Source of the DNA: Arthrobacter rhizosphaerae
Lineage (GTDB): Bacteria; Actinomycetota; Actinomycetes; Actinomycetales; Micrococcaceae
Direction: 5' to 3'
NCBI RefSeq assembly: GCF_023062595.1
Contig: NZ_JALLAN010000015.1
Span: forward strand, 1-64,000
DNA: 64,000 bases
Shown here: positions 1 through 7,761 of the stretch, piece after piece
Numbering within the stretch: the stretch's first letter is position 1
Layout: each line of letters opens with the position of its first letter
Position numbers and translations under genes: made by a program
Notes under the pieces: model-generated
Databases searched by the model: none
What the model saw: only the letters and a program-made list of their open reading frames with translations
What the model was told of the DNA's origin: nothing

Positions 1-198
1 GCGGAACGGCTCCTCTACGGAGGCGACTGGCCGATGTCGATCGCCGCTGGTGGATATCGACGCGTTTTCGACTCGCTCAGCTCGATTGTGTCTGCCTGGC
101 CAGCCCAAGCCCAAGAGCAGTTCTGGTCGGGGACGGCCGCGAGCATCTACCAGGTATCAGAATCCAACAGAAATGGCATCGACGGTGATGTCGGCTGA
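1..198 (+). CDS. C-terminal end of an amidohydrolase-2 family lactonase (partial)
   Basis: The frame is open from the first base and stops at TGA 196-198, giving 65 residues of a protein that begins outside the window. The stretch RLLYGGDWPMS resembles the conserved C-terminal 'GSDWP' metal-site motif of the amidohydrolase-2 TIM-barrel family, which includes L-fucono-1,5-lactonase and 2-pyrone-4,6-dicarboxylate lactonase. The next gene, 57 bp downstream, encodes a sugar mutarotase, so L-fuconolactonase (opening a sugar lactone to the acid in the cytoplasm) is the likeliest member. The family call is fairly safe; the substrate is inferred from context. Confidence 0.72.
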   Translation, partial: AERLLYGGDWPMSIAAGGYRRVFDSLSSIVSAWPAQAQEQFWSGTAASIYQVSESNRNGIDGDVG

Positions 199-255
199 GG
201 CTATGTTAGTTGACTAAGAATCAACCTGAACGTACGAAGAGGAACCGGAGACAGC

Positions 256-582
256 ATGCAGCGTGTGGCACAAAGAATCGATCTGCCGCGATCAAATCAG
301 GAGGAATACCTACGGCTTCACCGAGCAGTCTGGCCGGAGGTAGAAGCAACGCTCACCCACGCGGGTATCCGTAACTACAGCATCTTCCTGGTCGACGAAC
401 ATCTCTTTGCCTACTTCGAGGTGGACGATGCAACGTCACTCTCAGAAGCATCCGCGGCTATCGCACAGGACCCCAAGACGCGGCAGTGGTGGACACTCAC
501 CGACCCGTTGCAACGACGCCTGGAAGGAACACCCGACGGCGAACAGTGGCTCACGCTCAAGGAAATCTGGCACCTCGACTAA
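256..582 (+). CDS. L-rhamnose/L-fucose mutarotase family protein
   Basis: A 108-residue protein of the RhaM-type mutarotase family, which interconverts alpha and beta anomers of 6-deoxysugars. Family features are the N-terminal strand followed by LHRAVWPEVEATL, the NYSIFL strand, and the C-terminal W-x-x-LKEIWHLD strand; RhaM is usually 104-110 residues, so it is full length. The start ATG 256 follows GAGGAACC about 10 bases upstream. It sits behind a fucono-lactonase-like gene, so the pair probably ends an L-fucose catabolic operon. No clear terminator lies directly after it. Confidence 0.82.
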   Translation: MQRVAQRIDLPRSNQEEYLRLHRAVWPEVEATLTHAGIRNYSIFLVDEHLFAYFEVDDATSLSEASAAIAQDPKTRQWWTLTDPLQRRLEGTPDGEQWLTLKEIWHLD

Positions 583-684
583 AGGCCCGGCGGTAAAGCC
601 GCATTTATCGCGGAACGGGAGTCCTCTCATCTACTAAGGTGCGGAGTTTGGCATGGGTTCCCTTTGGGCGGCCGCAGGGGCAGC

Positions 685-762
685 TGGAATGCGCTGCGAG
701 TCCCACTTCGGGCACAGCAGATCCCCTCGTCGGAGGGGTTTTTGCTTTAACGTGTGTACAAA
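685..762 (+). repeat. tRNA-Leu-like 3' end with terminator, degenerate copy A
   Basis: This 78-bp segment is almost identical (about four differences) to 7762-7840, in the same orientation. Both contain the T-loop and acceptor 3' half of a tRNA ending CTCGGGCA (here decayed to TTCGGGCA), as in actinobacterial tRNA-Leu, followed by the same hairpin. No 5' tRNA half is present, so it is not a functional tRNA. Orphan tRNA 3' ends are typical attachment-site scars of integrases; no integrase gene is visible. Confidence 0.6.
723..743 (+). terminator. Rho-independent terminator behind tRNA-like fragment A
   Basis: Stem CCCCTC (723-728) pairs with GAGGGG (733-738) across a four-base loop and is followed by TTTTT. 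The same structure recurs at 7800-7821. It would stop rightward transcripts, including any read-through from the mutarotase gene. Confidence 0.75.
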
Positions 763-831
763 GCTTGTGGTGCGTACCTCTGACGCTAGTACGCGGGCTT
801 TGGCCTGGCCGCCGCGGTGGCCTGTTCAGGT

Positions 832-1086
832 GTGTGGGATGGTGGGGTCAGGACCTTGGCTGTTGGGCCCTCCGCCTGCTGTCGCTGGGTTTATGCGTTC
901 CTCGTCCGGTTCTGTCGAGTTGGTCGTGTGTGGCCAACACCTGTTCATGGTTCGGGGTTGCGGGTACGACATGACGTCGCCGGCTTTGGTGCGAAATTCT
1001 TTCTTGAAGGGCTCTTGTTAGATGCAAGGGAGCCGTATGTGCTCGGTTTGTCATGCCAAAGTGGCTGTGGACATTGTCCACACTTA
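832..1086. repeat. Non-coding ~255-bp repeat, copy A, ending in a palindrome
   Basis: This stretch matches 8494-8750 in the same orientation, with long shared blocks (CAGGACCTTGGCTG, TGGCCAACACCTGTTCATGG, GACATGACGTCGCC) separated by diverged parts. Both copies end in the 17-bp palindrome TGTGGACATTGTCCACA (here 1066-1082) plus CTTAC. No convincing gene reads through it. A minus-strand frame with similar sequence stays open in both copies, but I do not count it as a gene. The area 763-1489 otherwise holds nothing I can name. Confidence 0.65.
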
Positions 1087-1489
1087 CGTCTGCTTTATTT
1101 GAGTTCCGTAGTGAGGTGGTAGCGCGGAAGGTGCCGGGGAGCAGCGGGGGGACTGAACGTGTGTGGGACCGGAGCCTTCTTCCGTTCACGGTTTTGCTGT
1201 GGTGGATCAGTCATGCCTGTCCATGCTCGGATGGTCGGTATCGATGTGACTGCCTGAGCGCGTTTTTCCCGTGTCGTCGGAGACTCCATTGGATCGCCAT
1301 CAAATGGAAACCATTGGCGTAGCCGTGGGCGGGCCTGGCTGGCCGGCAGAGAAGGCGCCGGTCGCCGTCGTCGCGGATTCCCGGCCGACGTGGTCGGTGA
1401 AGGCCGTCGGGTCGTATACAGCCAAACGAGATGAGGAACTTCGGCATTTTGTGCCCGCCCTTGCCTTACCCCATCTCATACTTGAGGGC

Positions 1490-1777
1490 ATGGACGACCA
1501 AGAGCTAAACAAAGTGCTGAGAGCCTACAGCGAAGCTTGGCGCCGGTACGCCTCCGGTCAGGCAAGCCCTCGCGTTGAACCGAAACTCCGTCCGGAAGCG
1601 CGAGCCGCCATCGATAAATTGCGCGCTGAAGCGAATCGCGTGCCCGACCCGGGTGGACCGATCACCAACTATGGCGCCGCCCTGGACGCCTGGGCGGCGG
1701 CGAACCATCCAGAAATCGATTCGTCCGAGATGTGGATGCATGTCACGGACAAGCTTGTCTTCGAGCACGCCTGGTAG
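1490..1777 (+). CDS. Hypothetical protein, 95 residues
   Basis: I do not recognise this protein. It is charged and soluble, with two probable amphipathic helices (around ELNKVLRAYSEAWRR and PEARAAIDKLRAEANR) and a tryptophan-rich C-terminus. The frame is open back to 1271, but ATG 1490 has a GAGGG ribosome site six bases upstream, and the 73 residues before it look poorly protein-like, so the short start is preferred. It lies just inside the repeat-bounded zone, ahead of a TetR gene, with no shared operon signal. Confidence 0.5.
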   Translation: MDDQELNKVLRAYSEAWRRYASGQASPRVEPKLRPEARAAIDKLRAEANRVPDPGGPITNYGAALDAWAAANHPEIDSSEMWMHVTDKLVFEHAW

Positions 1778-1845
1778 GCCAGCTTGGGTTGCCTTTAAGT
1801 TTTTGGTCGCTTATTCTAAAATAGTCGATCAAGAATTGGAGTGGG

Positions 1846-2436
1846 ATGGGACGTAGTCGTGAATATGATGAGGAAAGCGTGCTTGCGGGGGCGATGGATG
1901 CGTTCCGCCGGCGCGGCTATGCAAGGGTCTCGGTGAAGGATCTGGAGGATACGACAGGGCTCAAGGCCGGGAGCATCTATAACAGCTTCGGCAGCAAGGA
2001 CGGGCTGTTCGAGGCATCGTTTGCACATTACAACCGCGTAGTACTCGCTAGGCGTATCGAAACCCACGCTGCTGAGGATCGGGGGCTGGGTGGCCTACGA
2101 TCGCTTTTCATCTCTCTTCTGCACGAACCGGGAAACGAGTCCTTCGGCTGCCTCATCACCAATTCGGCGGTCGAACTGAACCCCGGACACGAAGCCCGCA
2201 AACTGGTCGATGACGGCCTCTCCATCCTCCTGAGTCTCTTTCGGGACCGCCTCACGGCAGTGCACGGAGTGGGCGAGTTGAGGTCTGACGCGAACCCGGA
2301 AGCGGAAGCCCTGAGACTGCTCGCCCTGTATCAGGGTGTGCTCGTCCTCATACGATCGGGCTGGGATCACCCAGCCCTCGAAGCCATGATCGATGATTCA
2401 TTCGATCATTTGGAAAGGAATCAGCATGAACACTGA
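1846..2436 (+). CDS. TetR/AcrR family transcriptional regulator
   Basis: A 196-residue repressor. The N-terminal 50 residues hold the TetR helix-turn-helix (FRRRGYARVSVKDLEDTTGLKAGSIYNSFGSKDGLF); the rest is the all-helical ligand-binding and dimerisation domain, here with a GCLITNSAVEL segment seen in the YcdC/NemR-like subgroup. It heads a tight three-gene operon: the next start lies inside its last codons (overlap 2426-2436). Such repressors usually control their own operon; the short AT-rich stretch 1797-1840 is the probable promoter. The effector is unknown. Confidence 0.87.
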   Translation: MGRSREYDEESVLAGAMDAFRRRGYARVSVKDLEDTTGLKAGSIYNSFGSKDGLFEASFAHYNRVVLARRIETHAAEDRGLGGLRSLFISLLHEPGNESFGCLITNSAVELNPGHEARKLVDDGLSILLSLFRDRLTAVHGVGELRSDANPEAEALRLLALYQGVLVLIRSGWDHPALEAMIDDSFDHLERNQHEH

Positions 2437-2779
2437 CGGTATCGAGAACCTCTGGGACCAGTACGCCGCCTGTTGGTCCGCTGACCCCGACAGTCGGGAA
2501 TCGGAACTGGCGAATTGCGTCACCAGGGATGTGCAATACCAGGATCCGAACACCACAATCGACGGGCTATCCGAACTTTCTGGTTACATGGAGGAGTTCC
2601 GCTCCATCTCGCCGGCAAGCAGCTTCCGAATCGAGACCGTATTAGGCCACCACGATGCCACCATGGCCCGCTGGTCGCTCCTTGACGCTGAGGGCCGATC
2701 CATTGGGACGGGAGCCAGCTTCGCCAGTAACCGGGAGGGGCTCCTCGGCAACATCACGGGTTTCTTTGATGCACCGTGA
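2426..2779 (+). CDS. SnoaL-like / NTF2-fold small protein
   Basis: A 117-residue protein with the cone-shaped SnoaL/NTF2 fold pattern: an N-terminal helix with WDQYAACWS, then VTRDVQYQDPNTTIDGLSELSGYMEEF, then alternating strands to GNITGFFD. Members are ligand-binding proteins, isomerases or cyclases, and the reaction cannot be read from sequence. The start is ATG 2426, with AAAGGA about eight bases upstream inside the end of the TetR gene. The stop overlaps the next start (GTGA), implying translational coupling. Its ligand may be the effector of the TetR regulator; that is inference. Confidence 0.75.
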   Translation: MNTDGIENLWDQYAACWSADPDSRESELANCVTRDVQYQDPNTTIDGLSELSGYMEEFRSISPASSFRIETVLGHHDATMARWSLLDAEGRSIGTGASFASNREGLLGNITGFFDAP

Positions 2780-3108
2780 GTAGCCCAGCGGCGCACGGCC
2801 AAGCCCTCAACATCGCTGACCGGCTGGCGGAACTCGGCACCGTGCGAGTCAGTCCTTATTTTGGCGGTGCCGGACTCTCCCTTGGCGGACGGCAATTCGG
2901 TTTCGTCATGAAGGACGGATTATATTTCCGGGTAGACCACGGCAGCCTCCCCGAGTTCAAGGCATCTGGGTCTGAACCGTTCCGATATGACACGCGGCTA
3001 AGAACGGTCACCGTCGCCAGTTACTGGCAGGTCCCGGACGAAGTCAGAGCCAGCGAGGAACTTCTGGGAAAGTGGGCAACGGAGGCAATACGGGCCTCCC
3101 GCCACTGA
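2776..3108 (+). CDS. TfoX N-terminal domain protein
   Basis: A 110-residue protein matching the TfoX N-terminal domain: helix IADRLAELGTVRVSPYFGGAGLSLGGRQFGFVMKDGLYFRVD, a PF(R)YDTR motif and a C-terminal helix with WATEAIRASR. Stand-alone TfoX-N proteins lack the competence-regulator C-terminal domain, and their role is poorly known. The GTG start overlaps the preceding stop by four bases, and a strong hairpin terminator follows at 3123, so it is the last gene of the tetR-snoaL-tfoX operon. Confidence 0.8.
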   Translation: MSSPAAHGQALNIADRLAELGTVRVSPYFGGAGLSLGGRQFGFVMKDGLYFRVDHGSLPEFKASGSEPFRYDTRLRTVTVASYWQVPDEVRASEELLGKWATEAIRASRH

Positions 3109-3122
3109 CGTTCCTCTGACAC

Positions 3123-3165
3123 GGATGCAGGCTCCCGGAAAACCAGGAGCCTGCATCCACTTTTA
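3123..3165 (+). terminator. Rho-independent terminator after the TetR operon
   Basis: A perfect 13-bp stem (GGATGCAGGCTCC at 3123-3135 with its complement at 3146-3158), a ten-base loop, and CACTTTTA downstream. It closes the rightward operon. The reverse strand lacks a U-run. Confidence 0.85.
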
Positions 3166-3394
3166 CGGCCGGATTTGGGCCATCCGTTGGCGACACGGAA
3201 AGTGCGGCAGCATCGTCTTCCTTCATAAGTTCACCAAAGTGGGTTGCCGGGCGGAGCTAGGCTCGCTCAAAAAACTTCACGCCCGGAGGAGCGTTTCTGC
3301 AAACCCAGCCGCGTGGGCCAGAGTCAGTGACGTATGGTGTTCTCGACTCCACTCAGGCCGCCGGAGAGGGCATCCTCAACAGTGCAGGGCCTTG

Positions 3395-4069
3395 TCACTG
3401 GCCGGCGAGTGCCTCTTCCAGTCCGTTCAGGATCAGGTCGAGGCCGTACTCGAATTCCTCTCCGTAGTCGTAGCCGGGCTTCATCACGTGGTCCGTGACG
3501 AACTCTGCCAGGTTCGGGTACTCGTTGGCGGGGAACGGCTCGAACATGTCCTGGGCCATGGCAGCCATCTCGTCCGTGGTTTCGAAGGGGATGTTCACCT
3601 TCGTCAGGGCGTATCCGTAGGTGTAAGCGTCAAGAAGTGAGTAGGCGTGGGCCACCATCCCAATGTCGAAGCCTGCTGAGCGTAACTTGCCGATGACGGC
3701 GTCGTGATGGCGCAGGTTGCTGGGTCCCGGACGTCTCCGGGACTCCATCAGCCCGATGGCCCAGCGGTGGCGCGCGAGGACGTTGCGAAGCGATACGGCT
3801 CTGGTCCTCATTGCTGTTTTCCAGTGTGCGCTGCCCAGGGGAAGGGCGATTTCGCCGAAGAGAACGTCGATCATTGCGTCGATGAGGTCGTCCCTGTTTG
3901 AGATGTGGCGGTACAAGGACATGGGAGCGACCTGCAGCAACCCGGCGACCTGCCGCATGGTCAGCGCGTCCAGCCCTGCTGAATCTGCGTGCTGTATTGC
4001 GGTTTGGACAACTAGCTGCCTGCTAAGACCCGGACGAGGATCCTCGTGCTTCCCAGCCGTCGTGGACAT
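3395..4069 (-). CDS. TetR family regulator with TetR-type C-terminal domain
   Basis: A 224-residue regulator. It has an N-terminal helix-turn-helix (LTMRQVAGLLQVAPMSLYRHISNRDDLIDAMID) and a long C-terminal domain like that of tetracycline repressor itself (LRHHDAVIGKLRSAGFD..AHAYSLLDAYTYGYAL). The start at 4069 is supported by GAGGAG seven bases upstream; an in-frame codon at 4117 would place coding sequence over the operator region. It diverges from a DUF4386 membrane protein with paired TTGTAC-containing palindromes between them, the standard layout for a repressor and its target. Confidence 0.87.
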   Translation of the reverse strand: MSTTAGKHEDPRPGLSRQLVVQTAIQHADSAGLDALTMRQVAGLLQVAPMSLYRHISNRDDLIDAMIDVLFGEIALPLGSAHWKTAMRTRAVSLRNVLARHRWAIGLMESRRRPGPSNLRHHDAVIGKLRSAGFDIGMVAHAYSLLDAYTYGYALTKVNIPFETTDEMAAMAQDMFEPFPANEYPNLAEFVTDHVMKPGYDYGEEFEYGLDLILNGLEEALAGQ

Positions 4070-4118
4070 GGACACTCCTCTGTTGGGCCAACGGTTAAAG
4101 ATACCTTTGGGCCGCATG

Positions 4119-4153
4119 TGTACTTTGTACGCTTATCAATATACATTGTACGC
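4119..4153. promoter_or_regulatory. Putative TetR operator pair between divergent genes
   Basis: Two palindromic elements, GTACTTTGTAC (4120-4130) and TACATTGTA (4142-4150), each continue into CGC and lie about 21 bp apart, in the 128-bp gap between the repressor and the DUF4386 gene. The phase and position fit binding by the divergent TetR protein to shut off both promoters. This is inferred from symmetry and position only. Confidence 0.55.
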
Positions 4154-4197
4154 ATCACGTGGTGAACGTCCACGCTCTCCACTCGAAAGGGAACAAG

Positions 4198-4989
4198 ATG
4201 AAAACTCCAGGCGGAATATTCGCAGAGCAGCCCACGGGGGTTCCTCCGGGCTCGCCGCGGCGGTTGGCGGCGATCGCGGGCGTCTTTTACCTCGTCGTCG
4301 GCATTACAGGGGGCTTCTCTGAAGGGTTCGTCGATCCCTCGCTGTATATCGCCGGGGACGCGGCCGCAACCACTGCGAATGTGGTGGCCAACGAGGGGCT
4401 CATGCGTCTTGGCGTCGTCGCCCACCTCACGGACGCTGTGTTCTTCCTGCTTACTGCCGTGACGCTGTACCTGCTGCTGAAGCATGCTGGCAAGCACGCA
4501 GCGCGTCTCATGGTCCTGGCGGTGATAGTAGCAGCGGGAATCATCTCCATCAGCGCCGTCTTCACGTTCGTGGCGATGCAGGTGGCAACAGACAGCTCCT
4601 ATGCGACTGCTTTCGGACCCTTAGGATCCAACGCACTCGTCCTGCTCTTACTGGATATCCAGCACTACACGGTCCTTGCCGCCCAGGTCTTCTTCGGGTT
4701 GTGGCTGGCCCCGTTGGGATATCTCGCGTACAGGTCGCGGATGTTTCCCAAGGCGCTGGGCGCCATGCTGGTACTCGCCACCGTGAGCTACCTTGTTGAC
4801 GTCGTTGTGGCATTCCTGCTCTCCGGACTGGCTGAGCAGATCCATGGCTACCTGGGGATAGTGCCCGCCATCGCAGAGATCTGGATGGTCCTGTACCTGC
4901 TCATCGTTGGCGTACGCTCTCCACGCCCTATAGATCGGACGCCCACTGAGGAAACGGCCCGATCCCCGCTTCGAGTCAAAGCGCCATGA
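4198..4989 (+). CDS. DUF4386 family integral membrane protein
   Basis: A 263-residue membrane protein with about six hydrophobic segments (near residues 23-43, 75-97, 107-128, 146-172, 184-205 and 222-240). It has the DUF4386 hallmarks: N-terminal RLAAIAGVFYLVVGITGGFSE and central LLLLDIQHYTVLAAQVFFGLWLAPLGYLAYRS. ATG 4198 follows GAAAGGGA by six bases; an earlier in-frame GTG at 4159 has no ribosome site. The C-terminus is a hydrophilic cytoplasmic tail. Function is unknown for the family. The divergent TetR gene suggests inducible expression. Confidence 0.82.
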   Translation: MKTPGGIFAEQPTGVPPGSPRRLAAIAGVFYLVVGITGGFSEGFVDPSLYIAGDAAATTANVVANEGLMRLGVVAHLTDAVFFLLTAVTLYLLLKHAGKHAARLMVLAVIVAAGIISISAVFTFVAMQVATDSSYATAFGPLGSNALVLLLLDIQHYTVLAAQVFFGLWLAPLGYLAYRSRMFPKALGAMLVLATVSYLVDVVVAFLLSGLAEQIHGYLGIVPAIAEIWMVLYLLIVGVRSPRPIDRTPTEETARSPLRVKAP

Positions 4990-4993
4990 CCTG

Positions 4994-5161
4994 TCAGTCC
5001 ATCGCACCGTAGTTCCCACCGATCGACAAGACTCGTCCGTTGCTAAAATGCCCGAGTCGTTCCGGCGTCTTCATTCGATTTCCATACCCATATTGAGCGT
5101 ATGTGGGCAATCCCTGCTCGGCAGCGGTCGTGATGCCTTCAGGTGACCAATCCCGGCCGGG
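4994..5161 (-). pseudogene. C-terminal stump of an unidentified gene cut by an IS end
   Basis: On the minus strand a frame ending at 4994 encodes about 50 sensible residues (including TYAQYGYGNRMKTPERLG and FSNGRVLSIGGNYGAMD) that start abruptly where the IS21-type end begins at 5162. No start codon or promoter remains. I do not recognise the parent family with confidence; it reads like the C-terminus of a cytoplasmic enzyme. Confidence 0.5.
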
Positions 5162-5346
5162 CTGTCGGTGACGGTCGAAAAGTGAGCCACTATGACGGTT
5201 GAAAACGAGCCACCCGTTCCGAACGATTGGATGGGTGATCTTTATGAGGATTGGGCACTGATTCGGCGGTTGCACCTGGCCTAGGATGAGTCGATAAGGT
5301 CGAACGTGTGAGCGTCTCGGCAAAGTTGTGTCCTGCGGGTGTGCCA
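5162..5346 (+). mobile_element. Truncated IS21-family left end with decayed istA start
   Basis: The stretch begins TGTCGGTGACGGTCGAAAAG and carries a second GAAAACGAGCCAC block, the repeated end arrangement of IS21 elements. From 5231 it encodes MGDLYEDWALIRRLHLA, then a stop (TAG 5282), then DESIRSNV and another stop. This matches the N-terminus of IstA transposase (EDWALIRRLHLAEG..). The rest of istA, istB and the right end are absent; the copy is cut off at the 3' end of the LysR gene. It is inactive. Confidence 0.68.
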
Positions 5347-6306
5347 TCACGGCTTGGGCGTTCCCCCCTTAACGGTGGTGGAACCGCGGGCCGGGAGCAA
5401 GTTTTGCACGATGGTGCGGTCTTCGTGTTCGCGCCAGGCAACGTATACGGTGCTTCGAGCTGATGTGTTGGTCAGGGGTATCGCCCGAATAGTGGGCGGC
5501 GCTGCGTAGGTAGCGCTGAGGGGTGCGATCGTGATGCCGAGGCCCACTCCAACGAGATGCATGATTGTTGCCCAATGCGAGGCCTCCTGAATAACATCAG
5601 CATGTTTGCCCGCCTCGGTCACCGGAGTGAGATTCGTCCGGTACGCACGTGCTCCTGCCGACTCAGGGTAGAAAATGAAGGGCTCGTCGCCTATGTCTCC
5701 ACCTGTGAGCGTTTCCGAACCTGCCAACGGGTGATTCAAGGGAAGAACCACCCTGAAGGGTTCGGTGGCGATGGCTTCAGTAAGCACACCCGGCGAGGGG
5801 TCGGGATCTCGGACAAAGGCTGCATCAATCTCACCCCTGGCAAGGATCCACATCAGGTGGGAAGTGAATCCCTCATGAAGATGCACCCGGACATTTGGGT
5901 AGTCGAGCCGGTACCGCTGTATCTGGTCGGCAAGCCCCAATGGGAGCGTGGAGCTCGCGAACCCAACGTGCAGCGCTCCGCTTTGACCGCGGCCAACACT
6001 GCGAACCTCGGCAAGGTCCCGCGTGGTCTGCAGAAGAATCATTTTTGCACGTTCACGCAGCACAATTCCTGCGGGAGTCAGCTCCACCGACCTGGACGTC
6101 CGATGGAAAAGCCTGGTTTCGAGATCCGCCTCCAGTTTTCTGATATGTCCGGACAGGGCAGGCTGCGCAATTCCAAGTGCTTCCGCTGCGCGCCCGAAGT
6201 GGAGTTCCGCGGCCAGTTCGACGAAGGACCGGAGATGCCGAAGCTGTATATCACCAGCCTCAACGCGCCTCCCTCCTCGGGGTTCGTCACGATGCTCAAG
6301 ATCCAT
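5347..6306 (-). CDS. LysR family transcriptional regulator
   Basis: A 319-residue LysR regulator. The winged helix-turn-helix spans residues 20-80 (LRSFVELAAELHFGRAAEALGIAQPALSGHIRKLEADLETRLFHRTSR), followed by the two-lobed co-inducer domain. It diverges from a GNAT acetyltransferase gene with a 69-bp gap, so that gene and perhaps the racemase behind it are the likely targets. The C-terminal end abuts the IS21 remnant, and the last residues (STTVKGGTPKP) may be encoded partly by foreign sequence. Start codon ATG 6306 has only a weak ribosome site. Confidence 0.87.
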   Translation of the reverse strand: MDLEHRDEPRGGRRVEAGDIQLRHLRSFVELAAELHFGRAAEALGIAQPALSGHIRKLEADLETRLFHRTSRSVELTPAGIVLRERAKMILLQTTRDLAEVRSVGRGQSGALHVGFASSTLPLGLADQIQRYRLDYPNVRVHLHEGFTSHLMWILARGEIDAAFVRDPDPSPGVLTEAIATEPFRVVLPLNHPLAGSETLTGGDIGDEPFIFYPESAGARAYRTNLTPVTEAGKHADVIQEASHWATIMHLVGVGLGITIAPLSATYAAPPTIRAIPLTNTSARSTVYVAWREHEDRTIVQNLLPARGSTTVKGGTPKP

Positions 6307-6375
6307 ACAGTTATCTTATCAATCATGTACAAACTGTTATTGGACTATATTGATCCCTTCAAGGATGCTTACAGG
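6307..6375. promoter_or_regulatory. Divergent LysR/GNAT promoter region
   Basis: The 69-bp gap is AT-rich against its surroundings and holds an inverted pair, ACAGTT near 6307 and AACTGT near 6333, flanking TATCTTATCAATCATG. An interrupted dyad with an AT-rich centre is what a LysR box looks like. A leftward and a rightward promoter must overlap here. Confidence 0.45.
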
Positions 6376-6885
6376 ATGAATCAGGAGCCGTCCCAGGACC
6401 TTCTTGGGCAAACAGCAAGAGCCATCATCTCCCCGTTGTCCAGCACCAGCGACGCATACGCTTTCAGAGAGCTCAATGAGGAGTGGATCAGCAAACTGTT
6501 TGCCCTTGAGGACGCCGACCGGCTAATTCTCGGTGATCCGCAATCTGAAATTATCGACAAGGGCGGCCAGGTCCTGCTGGCCCGTACCAACGGCATCGTG
6601 GTGGGCTGTGTGGCGCTGGTCCCGGCCGGCAACGGCGTCTTCGAGCTCTCAAAGATGACCGTTTCCCCATCGAGGAGAGGGAAGGGCCTGGGACGCGCCA
6701 TCGTCATGGCCGCAATCGGAAAGGCCCGGGAAATGGGTGCGTCCACGCTGTTCCTGGGAAGCAGCACCAAACTCGCGAACGCTGTGCGGCTCTATGAATC
6801 TGTCGGTTTCCGCCACGTGCCGCTCGACGAGCTCGGCCCGCTGCCCTACCGCAGGGCAGACGTGTTCATGAAATACGAATTGTGA
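6376..6885 (+). CDS. GNAT family N-acetyltransferase
   Basis: A 169-residue acetyltransferase transferring an acetyl group from acetyl-CoA to an amine. The acetyl-CoA loop is present as VSPSRRGKGLGRAIVMAAI (Q/RxxGxG/A pattern), followed by the typical C-terminal LFLGSSTKLANAVRLYESVGFRHV. The frame is open far upstream, but that part overlaps the LysR gene; ATG 6376 with AAGGA ten bases upstream is the reasonable start. It lies 66 bp ahead of an Asp/Glu racemase-like gene. A D-amino acid acetylation role is possible but unproven. Confidence 0.85.
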   Translation: MNQEPSQDLLGQTARAIISPLSSTSDAYAFRELNEEWISKLFALEDADRLILGDPQSEIIDKGGQVLLARTNGIVVGCVALVPAGNGVFELSKMTVSPSRRGKGLGRAIVMAAIGKAREMGASTLFLGSSTKLANAVRLYESVGFRHVPLDELGPLPYRRADVFMKYEL

Positions 6886-6951
6886 GCCGCGGGCAACAGC
6901 CGTGCCAACAGGACTCACTGCCGCCACGCTTCCTGCAACTACGGTGATGCC

Positions 6952-7641
6952 ATGAAACGCATCGGGTTGCTCGGAGGCATGAGCTGGGAGAGTTCAGCAC
7001 TCTACTACTCGCTGATCAACGAGCAGGTCAGGGAGCGCATGGGAGGCCTTCACTCGGCCTCCTGCATCATGTCCTCCGTGGACTTTGCAGACATTGAACG
7101 ACTGCAGCACCAGGGTGATTGGGCTGGGGCAGGCGAACTGCTTGCCACGGAAGCCCGGCGCCTCGAATCGGCAGGGGCTGAACTTCTGTTGCTGTGCACT
7201 AACACCATGCACAAGGTCGCCGGCGCCATCGAGTCGGCGGTTTCCATTCCGTTCCTCCATCTTGCCGATGTCACAGCGAAGGCGGTGCTCGCGTCGGGAA
7301 TCAACACGGTAGGGCTCCTCGGGACACGCTTCACCATGGAAGAGTCCTTCTACACGGAGCGCCTTGCCTTGCACGGGTTGACAATCGTCACTCCGGACGC
7401 GGAGGACCGGGCCCTAGTAAACGCGGTCATCTACGACGAGTTGGTCCTCGGAAGGATTCTCACCGGTTCCCGGAACCGATACCAGGCGATCATCAATCGC
7501 CTGGGCCAAAAGGGCGCCCAAGGCATCATCCTGGGATGTACAGAAATCGAGTTGCTGATCCGTCCCAAAGACACCCCCCTGCCGCTGTTTGCCACAACGA
7601 GTCTGCACGCGAAGGCCGCCGTCGCGGCAGCGATGACGTGA
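6952..7641 (+). CDS. Aspartate/glutamate racemase family protein
   Basis: A 229-residue protein of the Asp/Glu racemase family (aspartate racemase subgroup, usually 225-245 residues). It begins KRIGLLGGMSWESSALYYSLIN and has both catalytic cysteines in context: LLLCTNTMHK in the first domain and ILGCTEIELL in the second. These act as the two thiol bases in cofactor-free racemisation. The most probable substrates are aspartate or glutamate. It follows the GNAT gene in the same direction. An inverted repeat 15 bp after its stop may end the transcript. Confidence 0.86.
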   Translation: MKRIGLLGGMSWESSALYYSLINEQVRERMGGLHSASCIMSSVDFADIERLQHQGDWAGAGELLATEARRLESAGAELLLLCTNTMHKVAGAIESAVSIPFLHLADVTAKAVLASGINTVGLLGTRFTMEESFYTERLALHGLTIVTPDAEDRALVNAVIYDELVLGRILTGSRNRYQAIINRLGQKGAQGIILGCTEIELLIRPKDTPLPLFATTSLHAKAAVAAAMT

Positions 7642-7655
7642 GAGCCTCTAGCAAA

Positions 7656-7682
7656 AAAAGTGTGGACAATGTCCACACTTTT
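7656..7682. repeat. Perfect palindrome after the racemase gene (third copy of TGTGGACA-type site)
   Basis: Arms AAAAGTGTGGACA (7656-7668) and TGTCCACACTTTT (7670-7682) flank a single A. The core is the reverse complement of the palindrome ending both 255-bp repeats (1066-1082 and 8729-8745). With A-runs and T-runs at its edges it could also work as a bidirectional terminator. Confidence 0.6.
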
Positions 7683-7761
7683 CGCTTCGGATCGGTTCGT
7701 ACATCGGCCGGACTGGCTCGGATTGCCTATGTTTTCCGGACTTCCGAGTGTTTATAGGGGT

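Noticed and set aside
639-1322. Several long overlapping open frames on both strands
   Set aside because: They read through the tRNA-like fragment, terminator and repeat, have odd residue composition (many Cys, Trp, Arg) and no ribosome sites. They reflect GC-rich repeat DNA.
5557-6375. Long N-terminal extension of the GNAT gene
   Set aside because: It is antisense to the LysR gene, which has clear domains. ATG 6376 has a ribosome site and starts the recognisable acetyltransferase.
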